From: Bacteroidota bacterium
Lineage (GTDB): Bacteria > Bacteroidota > Bacteroidia > J057 > JADKCL01
DNA: 64,000 nt
Assembly: GCA_016718825.1 (NCBI GenBank)
Contig: JADKCL010000015.1
Location: forward strand, 92,147 to 156,146
Direction of reading: 5' to 3'
Shown one piece after another: positions 17,425 through 27,714 of the stretch (position 1 is the first letter of the stretch; the number at the start of each line of letters is the position of its first letter). Made by a program: the position numbers and the translations under genes. The notes under the pieces were generated by a model. It was not told where the DNA came from and searched no databases. It saw only the letters and a program-made list of their open reading frames with translations.

Positions 17425-19104
17425 CTATTTTATTTTCAACCCAAATACTTCCATTTTTTCCTCATCAAAAAACAAGAACCCGTATTTAGGAGACCAAATT
17501 CCCAAAAGGGTGGACCTTGTGTTAAAAGGGATTCCGATCTGTTCACCATACAGGTTTGCATTTAGAGTGTAAATTTGGTTTTCCTTCTTTATTTTGAACA
17601 TCGTGTTGTTATTTGGTTCTTTCCAAATAGCAATATCATCACCAGAGATCGTAATTGGTGATATGTTACTAGAACGGTCTAGTCGAGAGACAGAGAAATC
17701 CTTGTTCAAGCCATCCAATGTATGAGAATGATATTTGTTGGAAGAAGTATCATTTGGTAGATGACTAATACGCCAGTTATTATTTATTATTTCAATCCTG
17801 CTAAAGAAATACTTTCTATAATAAATAATTTGAGGGGCTCGGTCAACCATATTGTTTTGCCAGAATGTTTTCGGAGCTTTTGGACGCGTAAAAAAGGTGT
17901 AGCTTTCTTCTTTAAGTGCAGCTCTTGAGGTAATTGATTTTTTCTGGAGGTCTATGTTAATAATATGAAAATAGGAAGAATCATTGTTGGTTTTTTGAAC
18001 TGCAGTAAGAATCATTTTTCCAGGCTCCGAAAACAACTCCATATGCCCGCTGGAATAATCCGGATCGGAGATATCATTTCCAATGATCGATTTTAGCGTA
18101 TCTTTTAATGCAACTATTGAGTAAACATATTTTTTATACTCGGGTGTGAGGACCTCAAGTTGCACCGTATCGTTGAAGGTTGTTACTACGCAAAACTCTC
18201 CATTGTTCATGACCTTGATATCATCTATTCCAGCAAATGAAGCATATTCGTTCAATACATCGATGTTCATTTGTGAAGAAAGATCTATCAATTCATATTT
18301 GCCCGTGTAGGGTATAAAGGCGGAAGATTTCAGAATGGCCCGTTGCCCATCTTTCATAAAAGTCATGAAGTTATCGAGGTAAAACTCCTTGTTCTGAAGC
18401 AATCTCCCCTCACGGGCCAATTGCAGCGAGCAATACTCTGCATTACCATAAGGCAACGAAAAATGGAAAACATATTCATACAATGAAAGATCAGAAGGGA
18501 TAGTTGTCCGCAATTCAGGCTTTACGGCCATGTATAGATCATTTATCACCTGTTGCTCAAACTGTTGCTTTAATAGTTTTAGCTTGGGATTGACCTCTGC
18601 AAGCTCATTCAGAAAAGCAATTGCAAAATGATCAGCAATATTTTCCCATTCAGAACTGTTTCCCCTTAGATTGTTGGCCTCAGAATAATAGTGCCCCAAT
18701 TCATGCGCCATAATAACCATGATGGTATAATTGCCAACCATGTAGGCATCCTTGCCTTTTGGAAATGCTTTTTTTAAATTCCATGAGCTATCGGCTATCA
18801 GATTTGACCAATTTTGCCAATATAAATATCCCTGCTCCTGTTGTGACATCAATTCGGTCTGTATAATTCGTTCGTCATTAGTCATAGATATCGGCTTCAA
18901 ATAATCTTGTTTCTCAAGGCGCGGCCTGGGCTTGTTTAGTTTCCATCCGGCCATTTCATAACAGCGCTGTATATCCAGAAAAAGTGAATCCGTTTGACCC
19001 TTTTCCAAGTCAGACAATACCTCTTTCGACATGGAAGGGGTCACGGATACTTGTCCAAAACAAGCCGTTACTGACATAAACAAAACAAAAACATACTTTT
19101 TCAT
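17425..19104 (-). CDS. Secreted protein with HExxH metalloprotease-like motif
   Basis: 559 residues with an N-terminal signal peptide (KKYVFVLFMSVTACFGQ) when started at ATG 19104; the frame is open further upstream but without signal-like sequence. Around residue 130-160 IMVIMAHELGHYYSEA contains HELGH, followed by ENIADHFAIAFL, where the E/D residues could be the third zinc ligand. This is the arrangement of zincin peptidases that watch cell-surface or periplasmic substrates. The rest (about 350 residues) is beta-rich, with no known domain I can name and no T9SS tail. It is AT-rich compared with its neighbours. The peptidase role is inference from the motif only. Confidence 0.65.
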   Translation of the reverse strand: MKKYVFVLFMSVTACFGQVSVTPSMSKEVLSDLEKGQTDSLFLDIQRCYEMAGWKLNKPRPRLEKQDYLKPISMTNDERIIQTELMSQQEQGYLYWQNWSNLIADSSWNLKKAFPKGKDAYMVGNYTIMVIMAHELGHYYSEANNLRGNSSEWENIADHFAIAFLNELAEVNPKLKLLKQQFEQQVINDLYMAVKPELRTTIPSDLSLYEYVFHFSLPYGNAEYCSLQLAREGRLLQNKEFYLDNFMTFMKDGQRAILKSSAFIPYTGKYELIDLSSQMNIDVLNEYASFAGIDDIKVMNNGEFCVVTTFNDTVQLEVLTPEYKKYVYSIVALKDTLKSIIGNDISDPDYSSGHMELFSEPGKMILTAVQKTNNDSSYFHIINIDLQKKSITSRAALKEESYTFFTRPKAPKTFWQNNMVDRAPQIIYYRKYFFSRIEIINNNWRISHLPNDTSSNKYHSHTLDGLNKDFSVSRLDRSSNISPITISGDDIAIWKEPNNNTMFKIKKENQIYTLNANLYGEQIGIPFNTRSTLLGIWSPKYGFLFFDEEKMEVFGLKIK

Positions 19105-19454
19105 GGTCACCAATTGGTTGATTTCAAAGCTACTCCAAGGAAAACGTGTCTCTACACCGAAGAGACGGACCAAATTGTAAAAAGTCAATTTAGGCTCGTA
19201 ATTATAGCAATAGTATGTGATAAAAGCAATCAAAATAGTCGATAATTGGAAGCCCTTCAGCGATTACTTGATCTCTCCCTTGTCCCATGATACAATTGAA
19301 ATTTGTGGTTTCACTCTCTTCAACTTACACAATGCTCCAAATGTAGCTGCAGGATTTTGGGTAGCGGATTCTATTCTGCCAAATGGGTGGATTTGTCTGC
19401 GAATTGGGGATTGGCATGTGAAGCCCGTGACGAAAGTGATTGGCGGCCATCCCC
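19105..19454. other. Intergenic region without recognised gene
   Basis: Frames here are not supported by homology, and the longest of them run as antisense into the 19455-20483 hydrolase. It separates the AT-rich island gene from the more GC-rich chromosomal genes. No hairpin or promoter box stood out. Confidence 0.4.
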
Positions 19455-20483
19455 CTACCTCAAGAACTCCCGAATCGCCTGAATGTACAAATCGGGTTGC
19501 TCGGTGGGGATCGAATGCCCCGCTGAGGGGATCACCTTCAGTTGGGCATTGGGAAACAGCTCCAGATATTCCTGCGCATATCCCCAAGGTTGGTTGTCGC
19601 ATTGACCTTTCAGAAGCAGCAGCGGCACCTTGTTGCCTTGGAGTTTTGTCCGCTGATCTTGAACATTTGCAAAGCTGTGGACGGTCATGATGCTGGCATA
19701 ATATCCGCCGCCCGAATTGCCGGGCAGGGCATTGGCGGTATCGCAAACCGTTGATTTGTTGAGTTCATGGCCGAGTTTTGCATTGAATTCATCGGCCTCG
19801 GCATCCGTCGCCAATTTGCTTTCAAATGCAAACGCCCACCATTCGACAACTTTGCTGCGGAAATTGGCCACCTTGAGATTGCCTTCACGGTTGGTGACGA
19901 GGGGATTGCGCAAGTACAAGCTGTCGGGTGCAGGGATTTCGGCGAGTTTCTTTCGGATGGGCAAGATAGGTCCGGGGCCTGTGAGAATCAGCTTTTCGAC
20001 CTGCTCGGGAAATGCCGCAAAGAATTGCATGGCGAGGATGGCACCCCAACTTTGGCCGATCAGAATCACCTTGGACGCCCCGATCTGTTTGACAATGGCC
20101 TCCAAATCATGGCGATGACGGTCCACGGTGTATTCCGCAATATCCTCCAGGCGTGCAGAATGTCCGCTGCCTATTTGATCATAGAAATAGAGGTCATAAC
20201 CATCGTCAGTCAGGGGAGCAAGCGCCGAGATAGCCAAGTCACTGATGCATCCACCTGGTCCGCCATGCAGGTAAATGATCGGGCTGGAATGGGTGTTTTC
20301 GCTTGCCTTCAGATGCGTATAGCCGATGCGGGAGCCTGTCGGGAGTTCCCAAAATGCCGTGCCGGGTCTTGGCTGAAAAGCAGCAACATCGTATGCGCGC
20401 GGATAGAAGGCGAGCAAGGCGAATACGGTCAGCGTCAGCAGCAAGCCAAACAAAATGCCATTGCGGAGATTCCTTTTTTTCAT
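19455..20483 (-). CDS. Alpha/beta hydrolase, prolyl-aminopeptidase-like
   Basis: 342 residues with an N-terminal membrane anchor or uncleaved signal (ILFGLLLTLTVFALLAFY). The hydrolase core shows the oxyanion motif HGGPGG typical of the proline iminopeptidase/S33 group, the nucleophile elbow GQSWG and a C-terminal His in PSAGHSIPTEQP; the acid is probably Asp in KGQCDNQPW. This predicts a periplasmic or membrane-bound aminopeptidase or ester hydrolase. The exact substrate cannot be told. It is followed upstream by an RNA methyltransferase gene on the same strand with about 90 bases between. Confidence 0.8.
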   Translation of the reverse strand: MKKRNLRNGILFGLLLTLTVFALLAFYPRAYDVAAFQPRPGTAFWELPTGSRIGYTHLKASENTHSSPIIYLHGGPGGCISDLAISALAPLTDDGYDLYFYDQIGSGHSARLEDIAEYTVDRHRHDLEAIVKQIGASKVILIGQSWGAILAMQFFAAFPEQVEKLILTGPGPILPIRKKLAEIPAPDSLYLRNPLVTNREGNLKVANFRSKVVEWWAFAFESKLATDAEADEFNAKLGHELNKSTVCDTANALPGNSGGGYYASIMTVHSFANVQDQRTKLQGNKVPLLLLKGQCDNQPWGYAQEYLELFPNAQLKVIPSAGHSIPTEQPDLYIQAIREFLR

Positions 20484-20570
20484 ACGCTGAAATCTTGGCG
20501 GATGGCGGACAACATCAACTGTTTGGAGTTTTGGATTGTATTCCTGATTGACAGCCGGATACGCAAGGGA

Positions 20571-21705
20571 TCATGCTTTCTCCCGCGTCCCATCATACAA
20601 TTCAAACTTGTGGAAACGGCATTCGATGCCGCCATTGAGCAGCGGAATTTTTTTGTTGGCGCGGAGGCCGATGCGTTTGATGGCCGCGGTATTTCCGCTC
20701 AATACCCAGGCATCGAAGCCCTTGTAATGCTGTTTGAGTGTATCGCCCAATAGTTTGTAGAAGCCTTCGATTTCTTCGATTTCCATGCGTTCCCCATACG
20801 GCGGATTGGTCACGAGCAGGCCCCCGCCCGCAGGCGGACGTGCATCCACGAAGTCTTGGCAGCGCACTTGCACATGCCCCTTCAGGCCTGCGCGTTCGAT
20901 ATTGCGGCGCGCACTTTCCACGGTTTCCGCATCGACATCCGACCCGGAGATGATGCCCAAAGGTGGATGAATCCGCTCTCTCGCTTCTGCGACCGTCATA
21001 ATCTGCCCATCGCTGAAAACCAAAGCCTTCGCGGCACAATCCCGGTGCCAAATCCATCGCAATTCCTGCCGCTTCGATCAGCAAAGTTCCCGAACCGCAC
21101 ATCGGATCGATGAAATTGGTTTTGCCATTCCATCCGGTTAACAACACCATTCCGGCAGCCGTAATTTCATTGAGGGGTGCCTCGTTTTTCTCCAATCGGT
21201 AGCCGCGTTTATGCAGGGAATCGCCACTTGCATCGAGCGCAAAGATGATTTCGGAGTCGTGAATATGGAGGTTGATCCGCAATGTGGGATTCTCCAAATC
21301 GACCGAAGGCCGTTCGCGTTGCCGGTCCACAAATTGATCCGCGATCGCATCTTTGGCCTTCATGGCTGCAAACAAGCTGTGTTGAAACAATTCGCCACTT
21401 GCGATGCAATCAATGGCAAATGTGTCGCGCACCGTCATATAATCCGACCACCGGATATGGTAGGCGCGTTTGTACAGGTCGCTCGCGTTGTAGGCGGTCG
21501 CATAATGTATGGGCACCAGGATGCGCAAGGCGGTCCGCAACCAAAGGTGGGCCCTGTACAGCAAAGTTTTGTCTCCGCGAAACGACACTGCACGGCGCAT
21601 CACTTGGATATCAATTCCGCCAAGGGACCAAATCTCGTCGGCGAGCACATCTTCAAAGCCGGCCAAGGTCTTCGCGACCATCTCAAATTTACCTTCAGGT
21701 ACCAT
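20571..21705 (-). pseudogene. rlmL: THUMP-domain 23S rRNA guanine-N2 methyltransferase (RlmL-like), frame broken near 20990
   Basis: Methylates guanine-N2 in 23S rRNA (RlmL N-terminal-half family). The N-terminal FEMVAKTLAGFEDVLADEI and THUMP region are followed by IDPMCGSGTLLIEAAGIA (SAM motif I) and LLVTNPPYGERM (NPPY motif IV). The first frame runs from 21705 to about 20990 (FQRWADYD) and the second (VAEARERIHPPLGIISGSDVD) carries the rest to 20571, so the frame changes by +1 or -2 at about 20988-21000. The sequence between WADYD and ARERI also looks shorter than usual, so more than one base may be involved. ATG 21705 is chosen; CAAAGGTA at 21711-21718 is a minus-strand TAnnTTTG box just upstream. 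Confidence 0.75.
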
Positions 21706-21757
21706 GCGGGCAAAGGTAAGGAAAGATTTTGGCCATGTTGCTGCGCCATGAAAATTG

Positions 21758-21821
21758 GCCACGAAGGCACGAAGACACGAAGAAAAGAGCGCTGACCTTT
21801 GTGTCTTCGTGCCTTCGTGGC
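21758..21821. repeat. 21-bp perfect inverted repeat (CACGAAGGCACGAAGACAC type)
   Basis: Arms at 21758-21778 and 21801-21821 are exact inverted repeats with a 22-bp spacer. It lies between the rluF and rlmL genes. A related hairpin occurs at about 22804-22861, where the right arm matches with two changes in 24 bases. Such short repeats recur in Bacteroidota intergenic DNA; the role is unknown. Confidence 0.75.
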
Positions 21822-21840
21822 AAAACTCAGAACAATAGGA

Positions 21841-22589
21841 TCACTCCAACTCGTCGTCGGCTGTTTTGGCGCTGTCCTCGACCAAGCCATACAAGTCCTG
21901 CACTTCCTTTTCGGTGAGGTGGCGCCATTGTCCGATGGCCGTGTCGAGCCGGATGTTCATGATGCGCACACGCTTGAGTTTGGTGACTTCGTAGCCCAAA
22001 TATTCACTCATCCGCCGAATTTGACGGTTTAATCCCTGCGTGAGGATGATCATAAACTGGAATTTGCCGGTTTGTTCGACCACACAATTGCGGGTGACGG
22101 TATCCAAAATCGGGACGCCATTGCGCATTTATGGAGGAATTCCGGCGTGATCGGCTTGTCCACCGTAACGATGTATTCCTTTTCGTGGTGGTTGCGCGCC
22201 CGCAGGATTTTATTGACAATATCGCCGTCGCTCGTGAGGAAAATCAGCCCTTCGCTGGGTTTATCGAGGCGCCCGATGGGGAAAATGCGCTTCGGATAAT
22301 TGATAAAATCGATGATATTGTTGCGTTCGACCTTGGTGTCGGTGGTGCAAACGATGCCGATGGGTTTGTTGAATGCCAGGTAAACATGTTTTTCCTTGGG
22401 CGGCGAAATGAGTTTGCCATCCACACGCACGACGTCACCCGCCACGATTTTGGTGCCCATTTCCGGAACCACGCCATTGATGGTCACGCGGCGCTGTTCG
22501 ATCAACTTGTCAGCCGCCCTTCGCGAACAAAATCCGGCTTCGCTCAGGAATTTATTAATCCTCGTGGTCGTGGTATCGTCCTTTTCCAT
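21841..22589 (-). pseudogene. rluF: 23S rRNA pseudouridine synthase RluF-like, frameshift near 22128
   Basis: RsuA/RluF-family pseudouridine synthase acting on 23S rRNA. The S4 RNA-binding domain (INKFLSEAGFCSRRAADKLI) is followed by the catalytic motif IGRLDKPSEGLIFLTSDG and the C-terminal ILTQGLNRQIRRMSEYLGYEV. The first frame ends at ITPEFLHK; the expected continuation MRNGVPILDTVTRNCVVEQ is in the next frame. DNA reads CATAAATGCGC where CATAAAATGCGC would restore the frame, so one A is missing from an A run (T run 22128-22130 on the plus strand). The tail after RIMNIRLD is typical of RluF. It is a dead gene if real, an intact housekeeping gene if a sequencing error. Confidence 0.8.
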
Positions 22590-22907
22590 GTCTCAACCGC
22601 GCGTAAACATCGTTTTCATGCAGCAAGATTCGGGAATTTGAGCGGGGAATGCAAGGTGGGGGAGTGGGATGTCGTTATCCATGTCAGGTTCAATTTTGCA
22701 GACATGATTCCATCGAAGGAGTTCTCTCGAGTCCCGTTTTGGATGTCTTTGACGCATCAAGGCCGATTTTCAAGTTTCGTTTCTGCACGATCAAATGGTC
22801 TGGTCACCCTGGCACCAACACAATCCAATATCGCTTGGTGTCTTGGTGCCTTGGTGGCAAATCTGCTCGCGCTATAGACTAACAAATCGGCAATTCTCAA
22901 GTGCCCC
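22590..22907. other. Intergenic region with one short imperfect hairpin repeat
   Basis: No gene is supported here. At about 22804-22861 an imperfect inverted repeat (GGCACCAACAC against GTGTCTTGGTGCC) resembles the perfect one at 21758-21821. The stretch separates the start of rluF from the 3' end of the SNF2 gene. Confidence 0.45.
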
Positions 22908-25900
22908 TCACCCCAACATCTCCAACAACTCCTCCTGCGTCAGCGACTTCAAAATCTCTTCATCCGTGCGAATCAGCTCACTCCCGAGGCGGAATTTCTT
23001 CTCCTGAAGGAGCATGATTTTTTCCTCGACTGTGCTTGGGCAAATGAGCTTGACGGCGACGACATTTTTCTTTTGGCCGATGCGGTAGCAGCGGTCGATG
23101 GCTTGGTTTTCCACCGCCGGATTCCACCAAGGATCAACGAGATAGACGTAGTCGGCCTCCGTGAGGTTCAGGCCGATGCCGCCTGCTTTGAGGCTGATGA
23201 GGAAGACGCGTACTGTATCATTTCCCTGGAAAAGATTGACGGTTTCTGCGCGGTTTTTCGTCTGTCCCGTGAGGTAGGCGAAGGGAATATTGTGGGCCTC
23301 CAATTCCTTTTTGATGAGGTCGAGCATCGAGACAAACTGCGAAAAGACGAGGATCTTGTGCTGCGCGGATTTGCTCGTGATCTGCTCCATCAAGACCTCG
23401 ATTTTGGAGGAAACTTCGCCTTCGAGGTTGCCGTCTTTCAAGATATTGGGCGAATCGCAAATCTGCCGAAGTTTGGTCAAGCCTTTTAGGAAATACATTG
23501 CCGGTTTGGAGATATTGTCGGAGCGTTTTTTGGAGTTTTTGTGCAGCAGCATTTCGCGGACTTCGGCTGCGGCATCGTCATACAATTTGCGCTGAACCGA
23601 CCCCATTTCGCAGTAAGCACCATTTCTGTTTTTTCGGAAGCTCCTGCGCGACTTGTTGTTTGGTTCGCCGCAAGACGAACGGATGAATGATCCGTTGCAG
23701 GCGGTTGGATTTGCCGCCGTCTTCGTGGTGGTCGATCGGATTGGAATAGATGTTTTTGAAATAGGTTTTCGTTCCCAACAAACCTGGACAAGCAAAAGAA
23801 AGTTGCCCATAAATATCGTACGTATTGTTTTCGAAGGGTGTTCCGGTGAGCGCAATTTTGTTGCGTGAGCGCAAGAGCCGTACGAGTTTATAGCGCTGTG
23901 ATTCAGGGTTTTTGATGGCTTGGGATTCGTCGAGAATGATGTAGTTAAATGTGAATTTGCGCAACAATTCAATGTCGGAATTGAGCATGCCATACGTCGT
24001 CAGAATGATTTCGTAATCATTCATTTCGGTCGCATCTTTGAGCTTGTTTGCGCCGTAATTGGTGAAGATTTTGATGCTCGGCCCAAACCTTTCCACCTCA
24101 GCCTGCCAATTAAAGAGCAGCGAAGTGGGCACGACAATCAAGTTTGTATTTTGTTTGCGCTTTTGTCGTTGCAGCAAAATGAGTGCAATGATTTGTACCG
24201 TTTTGCCCAAGCCCATGTCGTCGGCAAGGCAGGCGCCAAAGTTGAATTCGTCGAGGAAATTGAGCCAATTGAGTCCCTGTTTTTGGTAGTCACGGAGCGT
24301 TCCTTGGAGCTCGGAAGGAACGGGCACCGGCTTGATGCCAGAAAAATCCTTGAATTTTTGGGTGTAAAATTGAATTTCATTGTGCGCCTCGACATCCAAT
24401 ACTTCCTGCCCAAACAGCTCGTTGATTTCCATAAAACGGCTTTTGGGGATCACAATGGACTCATCCGCAATTTCACCGGATTGGAAATAGTCTGCAAATT
24501 TTTGCATCCATTCGGCAGGTAAAATTCCGACCGTGCCATCGTCGAGCTGTACAAATTTGGATTTGTTCTTGACCGATTTGTGCACCTGTTTGAGCGATGC
24601 GTTTTGATTGCCGAATTGTACCTTCACCTTGGCATCGAACCAGTCGGTGTCGCTTGTGACTTGCACACTGACTTTGCCCTTGTTCATGTTGAGCTTGTTC
24701 TTGCTCAAAGCGTTGAATCCGAGGATGGTAATGCCTTGGTTGCGCCATTCTTCAAAGACATCGAGGAACCAATTTTCGTCGAGAAATTTGGATTTGTGGA
24801 GATAAAAATATTCGTGCTCCGCGAGTTGATCTTCAAATTCAATGTGCTGCCGTAGGAGGACGGAGGTGAATTGAATTTCCAATTCGTTGTTGCGCTCGAT
24901 TTTGAAGGAGCGACCGCGTGCGTCGGTATCGAAAATTTGTTGGCGCGAAAATACGGCAATTTCGACGTTGCCATATTTGACGACCGGGGTGATGTAAACG
25001 TAGTTTTTTTCTTCGGTCAGGTAAATGATTTTTTCGATGCTTTGATCGATTTGCAATTCCGCGATTTGTTTCGGCGTTACGGTTTTGATGAAGGAATAAT
25101 TGACATCGAGTTTGATTTCCAGTTTGGCGAGAATATCCTTTCTAAATTCCTGGAATTTAGAAGGATGGATCAAAAGCTTGTGGTGATGCTTCCGGAAGAA
25201 GTCGATCACACGCAAGGTGTTGGGATCGCTCACCAAATTGAGTGTATTCCCCAGCAGGATAAAATGCTCGAATTTCAAGTCAATTTCTTCGAGCTTCCAT
25301 GTCTTTCCCTTCACCCACAATTCGCCGGAAATTTCAAAAAATGGCTCCTTTTGCGCGACGGTCAGTTTGACTTCCATCGGAATGATCTGCAACAAAACAG
25401 GTGCAAGGGACTTCACTGAAATGTTGGTCGTGGCTGCTTCCTTGTGGTAAAATACCTCTAATTGCAGTGGATTTTTGGCAATGGCTTTGAGCACTTCAAT
25501 GTTGGTCACCGCGTTGCGTGCACCGGCAGTCGCTTGGAATTTCGAAATGGCGATGTAGAATTTCGCCTCCTCGATGCTGTCGGTATTCCAAATCCGGTAT
25601 TGTGGATCAACGGGATTGAAGGGCGCCTTGATTTTTCCATTGTTAGCCAATTGCGACTCATACAATTCGATGTGGAATTGGTCGCTGTAATACTTATGCG
25701 GACGGAACACGAGGATGGTGTTTGCAGTGGCATCCGCATCGTGCAAAATGGCTTCCGGGACGGACTTTTTCGGGATGAGTTGCTCCTCGAATTGCAGTTT
25801 GGTCGCCTCTGTCAAGGGCAGCATCTCCTTGATTTTTGGCGTAATGTGGAAATTGTTATGGGAATAATGGACCTCGAAGAATGCATCGAGATTCACTTCA

Positions 25901-26283
25901 TTTTGCAGTCCATAATCTTTTGCAAATTCTTCCAGTTTTGTATTGCGCAGTGTGGAATCAAAGAATATTCGAAGTGCAGGACGATCCAAAATGTGACATA
26001 AAACTTCGCTTTGGTGTTTGCAGAGCGTTCGTTTGGGAGTCCGGCATGGGCAGGTGACCACCAATGTTGTTGCAGTTTGCACGACCGCAACGGTCGGATA
26101 TTCCGCATACGCATTCGGAACAGAAAAGGCACCTGCATTCAGTTCAATATGCGTGGGCTGAATGTCGATAGCGCCGCGTTTGTAGGCAAAAATCCCTTCC
26201 GCGCTATGCTGCAAAATGTCTGGAAATCCCAGATTGTCAAACCTGAGATTTTCGAGGACATAATCTTGTGGGTGGTCATTCAT
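22908..26283 (-). pseudogene. SWIM zinc-finger SNF2-family helicase, two frame breaks near 23612 and 23630
   Basis: A protein of about 1,120 residues when repaired. The SWIM zinc finger is CPCRTPKRTLCKH (CxCx7CxH, about residue 79). Helicase motifs follow: DDMGLGKTVQII (motif I), ILDESQAIKNPES (DEXQ-type II), LTGTPFENNTYDIYGQL (III), then SQFVSMLDLI, AGGIGLNLTEADYV and IDRCYRIGQKK (V-VI). The N-terminal frame ends after LRRTKQQVAQELPKK. TEMVLT lies in a second frame and CEMGSVQRKLYDD in a third. Adding one T to the T6 run at 23629-23634 and one A at about 23612 (plus-strand bases) joins all three into one normal protein. It probably remodels nucleoprotein complexes; the target is unknown. The start overlaps the end of the upstream immunity-like gene by 8 bases. 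Confidence 0.85.
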
Positions 26284-26787
26284 GGTTGTTGTTGGGGAAA
26301 TATCCCTTCAAATGCGTCAAGAAAGCAAACGTCCTGGGGTTTTTTGCTTCCCAAATGGATCGGATGTCCTGCTCCGTGTAAATGCCCAACAAGTTTCTCC
26401 CAGAGGAGGGGTTCTCCTTCCAAAAGTCCGGTCTGTGGTCAGTAGTTTGAACAAAAGGTCGCCAGCGTAATATCCGCCGTCAGCAAGTGCATTTCTTTCC
26501 AACAATTGAATCGCCACAGGAATGACGTAGGGTAGGCTGATCCGTTGACCGATCAAAACGCGGCAATCCTCGGCCGTGAAATAGCGCAGGGGAATCTTTC
26601 GGATGCGGTGGCAATTGATGACCAAACTTGTTTGGTACTCGGGTTCGCCCCAGTCACTTTTTTCCAATTCCGTGAGCGTACGGTCCATGTTGATGGCCAT
26701 CAGCTTCTGCAGCTTTTTTACCTTGTCCTTTTTATCCTTTTTGCCCACGGTCAATTCGAATAGCTTCTTCTCAGCACCAAATACCAT
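26276..26787 (-). pseudogene. CdiI_3-like contact-dependent inhibition immunity protein, frameshift near 26425
   Basis: The block MDRTLTELEKSDWGEPEYQTS, then NCHRIRKIPLRYFTAEDCRVLIGQ and YVIPVAIQLLERNALADGGYYAGDLL, matches the contact-dependent growth inhibition immunity family (CdiI_3-type). After LTTDRTF the frame goes wrong; one extra T on the coding strand (A4 run at 26422-26425 on the plus strand to A5) restores FWKENPS and a tail ending FPNNNHE with stop 26276-26278, 8 bases inside the SNF2 start. The start is uncertain: GTG/ATG-type start at 26787, or internal Met at 26700 or 26688, which fits the family better. No CdiA or toxin gene is nearby, so it is an orphan immunity gene. Confidence 0.65.
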
Positions 26788-27188
26788 TTCCCGACCCGCC
26801 GCTCAAATTCGTAGTCATCGTAAATTCCGCTATCCGTACCTCGAATTTCCATACGGACAACAGTTGATTCTGTTTTGATTTCTTGCGTAACCGATTCGCC
26901 ACCAATTGGCTCCAAGATTCCATTTTGATCGAATTTGAGCGGTTTCCAGGCCTTCTTTTCAATTTTGGTTGCTGTTGAAGTTTCCGTTTCGAGGCGAATG
27001 TCAATTTCATCCAATGGGAAAACGGTGCGCTTGAGTTGGAAATGTTTGGAGGCCCGGAAGCGGTCAAAGAATTCGTCAAAGGGTTCCAAAGCAAGATCGG
27101 GAACACGGGCAAAGTCCGTTTCAGCCGACATTTGGACGGGATTTCCGTGCTGCAATAAAATGAGCAATAAAAGGAACACGCTGCGCAT
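26751..27188 (-). CDS. Secreted DUF4348-like protein
   Basis: 145 residues with a short signal peptide (MRSVFLLLLILLQHG). The conserved part FDEFFDRFRASKHFQLKRTVFPL matches the DUF4348 pattern (FxxFFxxFxxDxxFQxxRxxFPL), a small periplasmic domain seen in Bacteroidota. The C-terminus (DYEFERRVGKWYLVLRRSYSN) forms the last strands. It lies directly upstream of, and may be co-transcribed with, the immunity-like gene. Function is unknown. Confidence 0.65.
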   Translation of the reverse strand: MRSVFLLLLILLQHGNPVQMSAETDFARVPDLALEPFDEFFDRFRASKHFQLKRTVFPLDEIDIRLETETSTATKIEKKAWKPLKFDQNGILEPIGGESVTQEIKTESTVVRMEIRGTDSGIYDDYEFERRVGKWYLVLRRSYSN

Positions 27189-27279
27189 GATTCGAAATTA
27201 CGGAAAATTCAGCCTGCTTGGTGATTCCGGCTTTTGAACAAACGGCAGCTGTAGTTGGTTCATACAGAAATAGATTCGA

Positions 27280-27687
27280 ATGCTCATCCTGAAGATTTTC
27301 CTCGCGTTTTTGCTGACATCCTTGGTCTTTTTTGCGATTGACTTGGTTTGGCTGGGTTTGATTGCCAAGGACTTTTACGCCAAAAACATGGGCGGATTGC
27401 TTTCGGAGAAGGTCAAATGGCCTGCGGCCCTTCTATTTTATTGCATTTACATCGCAGGGACTTTATTGTTTGTCGTGTATCCGGCCGTCGGGAAGGATGC
27501 GTGGCTGCAAGCGATGTACATGGGTGCCGCCTTGGGTTTTTTGTGTTACGCCACCTACGACTTGACGAGCTATGCCCTGATCAAGGACTTTCCGTTGAAG
27601 GTGGTGGTCGTGGATCTGATTTGGGGAACGGTTTTGACGGCGATGGTGAGTACTGCCGGGTTTTTTATTGTGCGGTGGTTGCAGTAG
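27280..27687 (+). CDS. DUF2177 family membrane protein
   Basis: 135-residue integral membrane protein with four predicted transmembrane helices (FLAFLLTSLVFFAIDLVWLG, the FYCIYIAGTLLFVV region, AMYMGAALGFLCYATYDL, and VVDLIWGTVLTAMVSTAGFF). The motifs DLVWLG near the N-terminus, YDLTSYALIKDFP and DLIWGT are the DUF2177 hallmarks. It is a single gene, convergent with the radical SAM gene downstream. The role is unknown. Confidence 0.85.
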   Translation: MLILKIFLAFLLTSLVFFAIDLVWLGLIAKDFYAKNMGGLLSEKVKWPAALLFYCIYIAGTLLFVVYPAVGKDAWLQAMYMGAALGFLCYATYDLTSYALIKDFPLKVVVVDLIWGTVLTAMVSTAGFFIVRWLQ

Positions 27688-27714
27688 GCAATTCCAAAGG
27701 CCAATGTCATCAAC

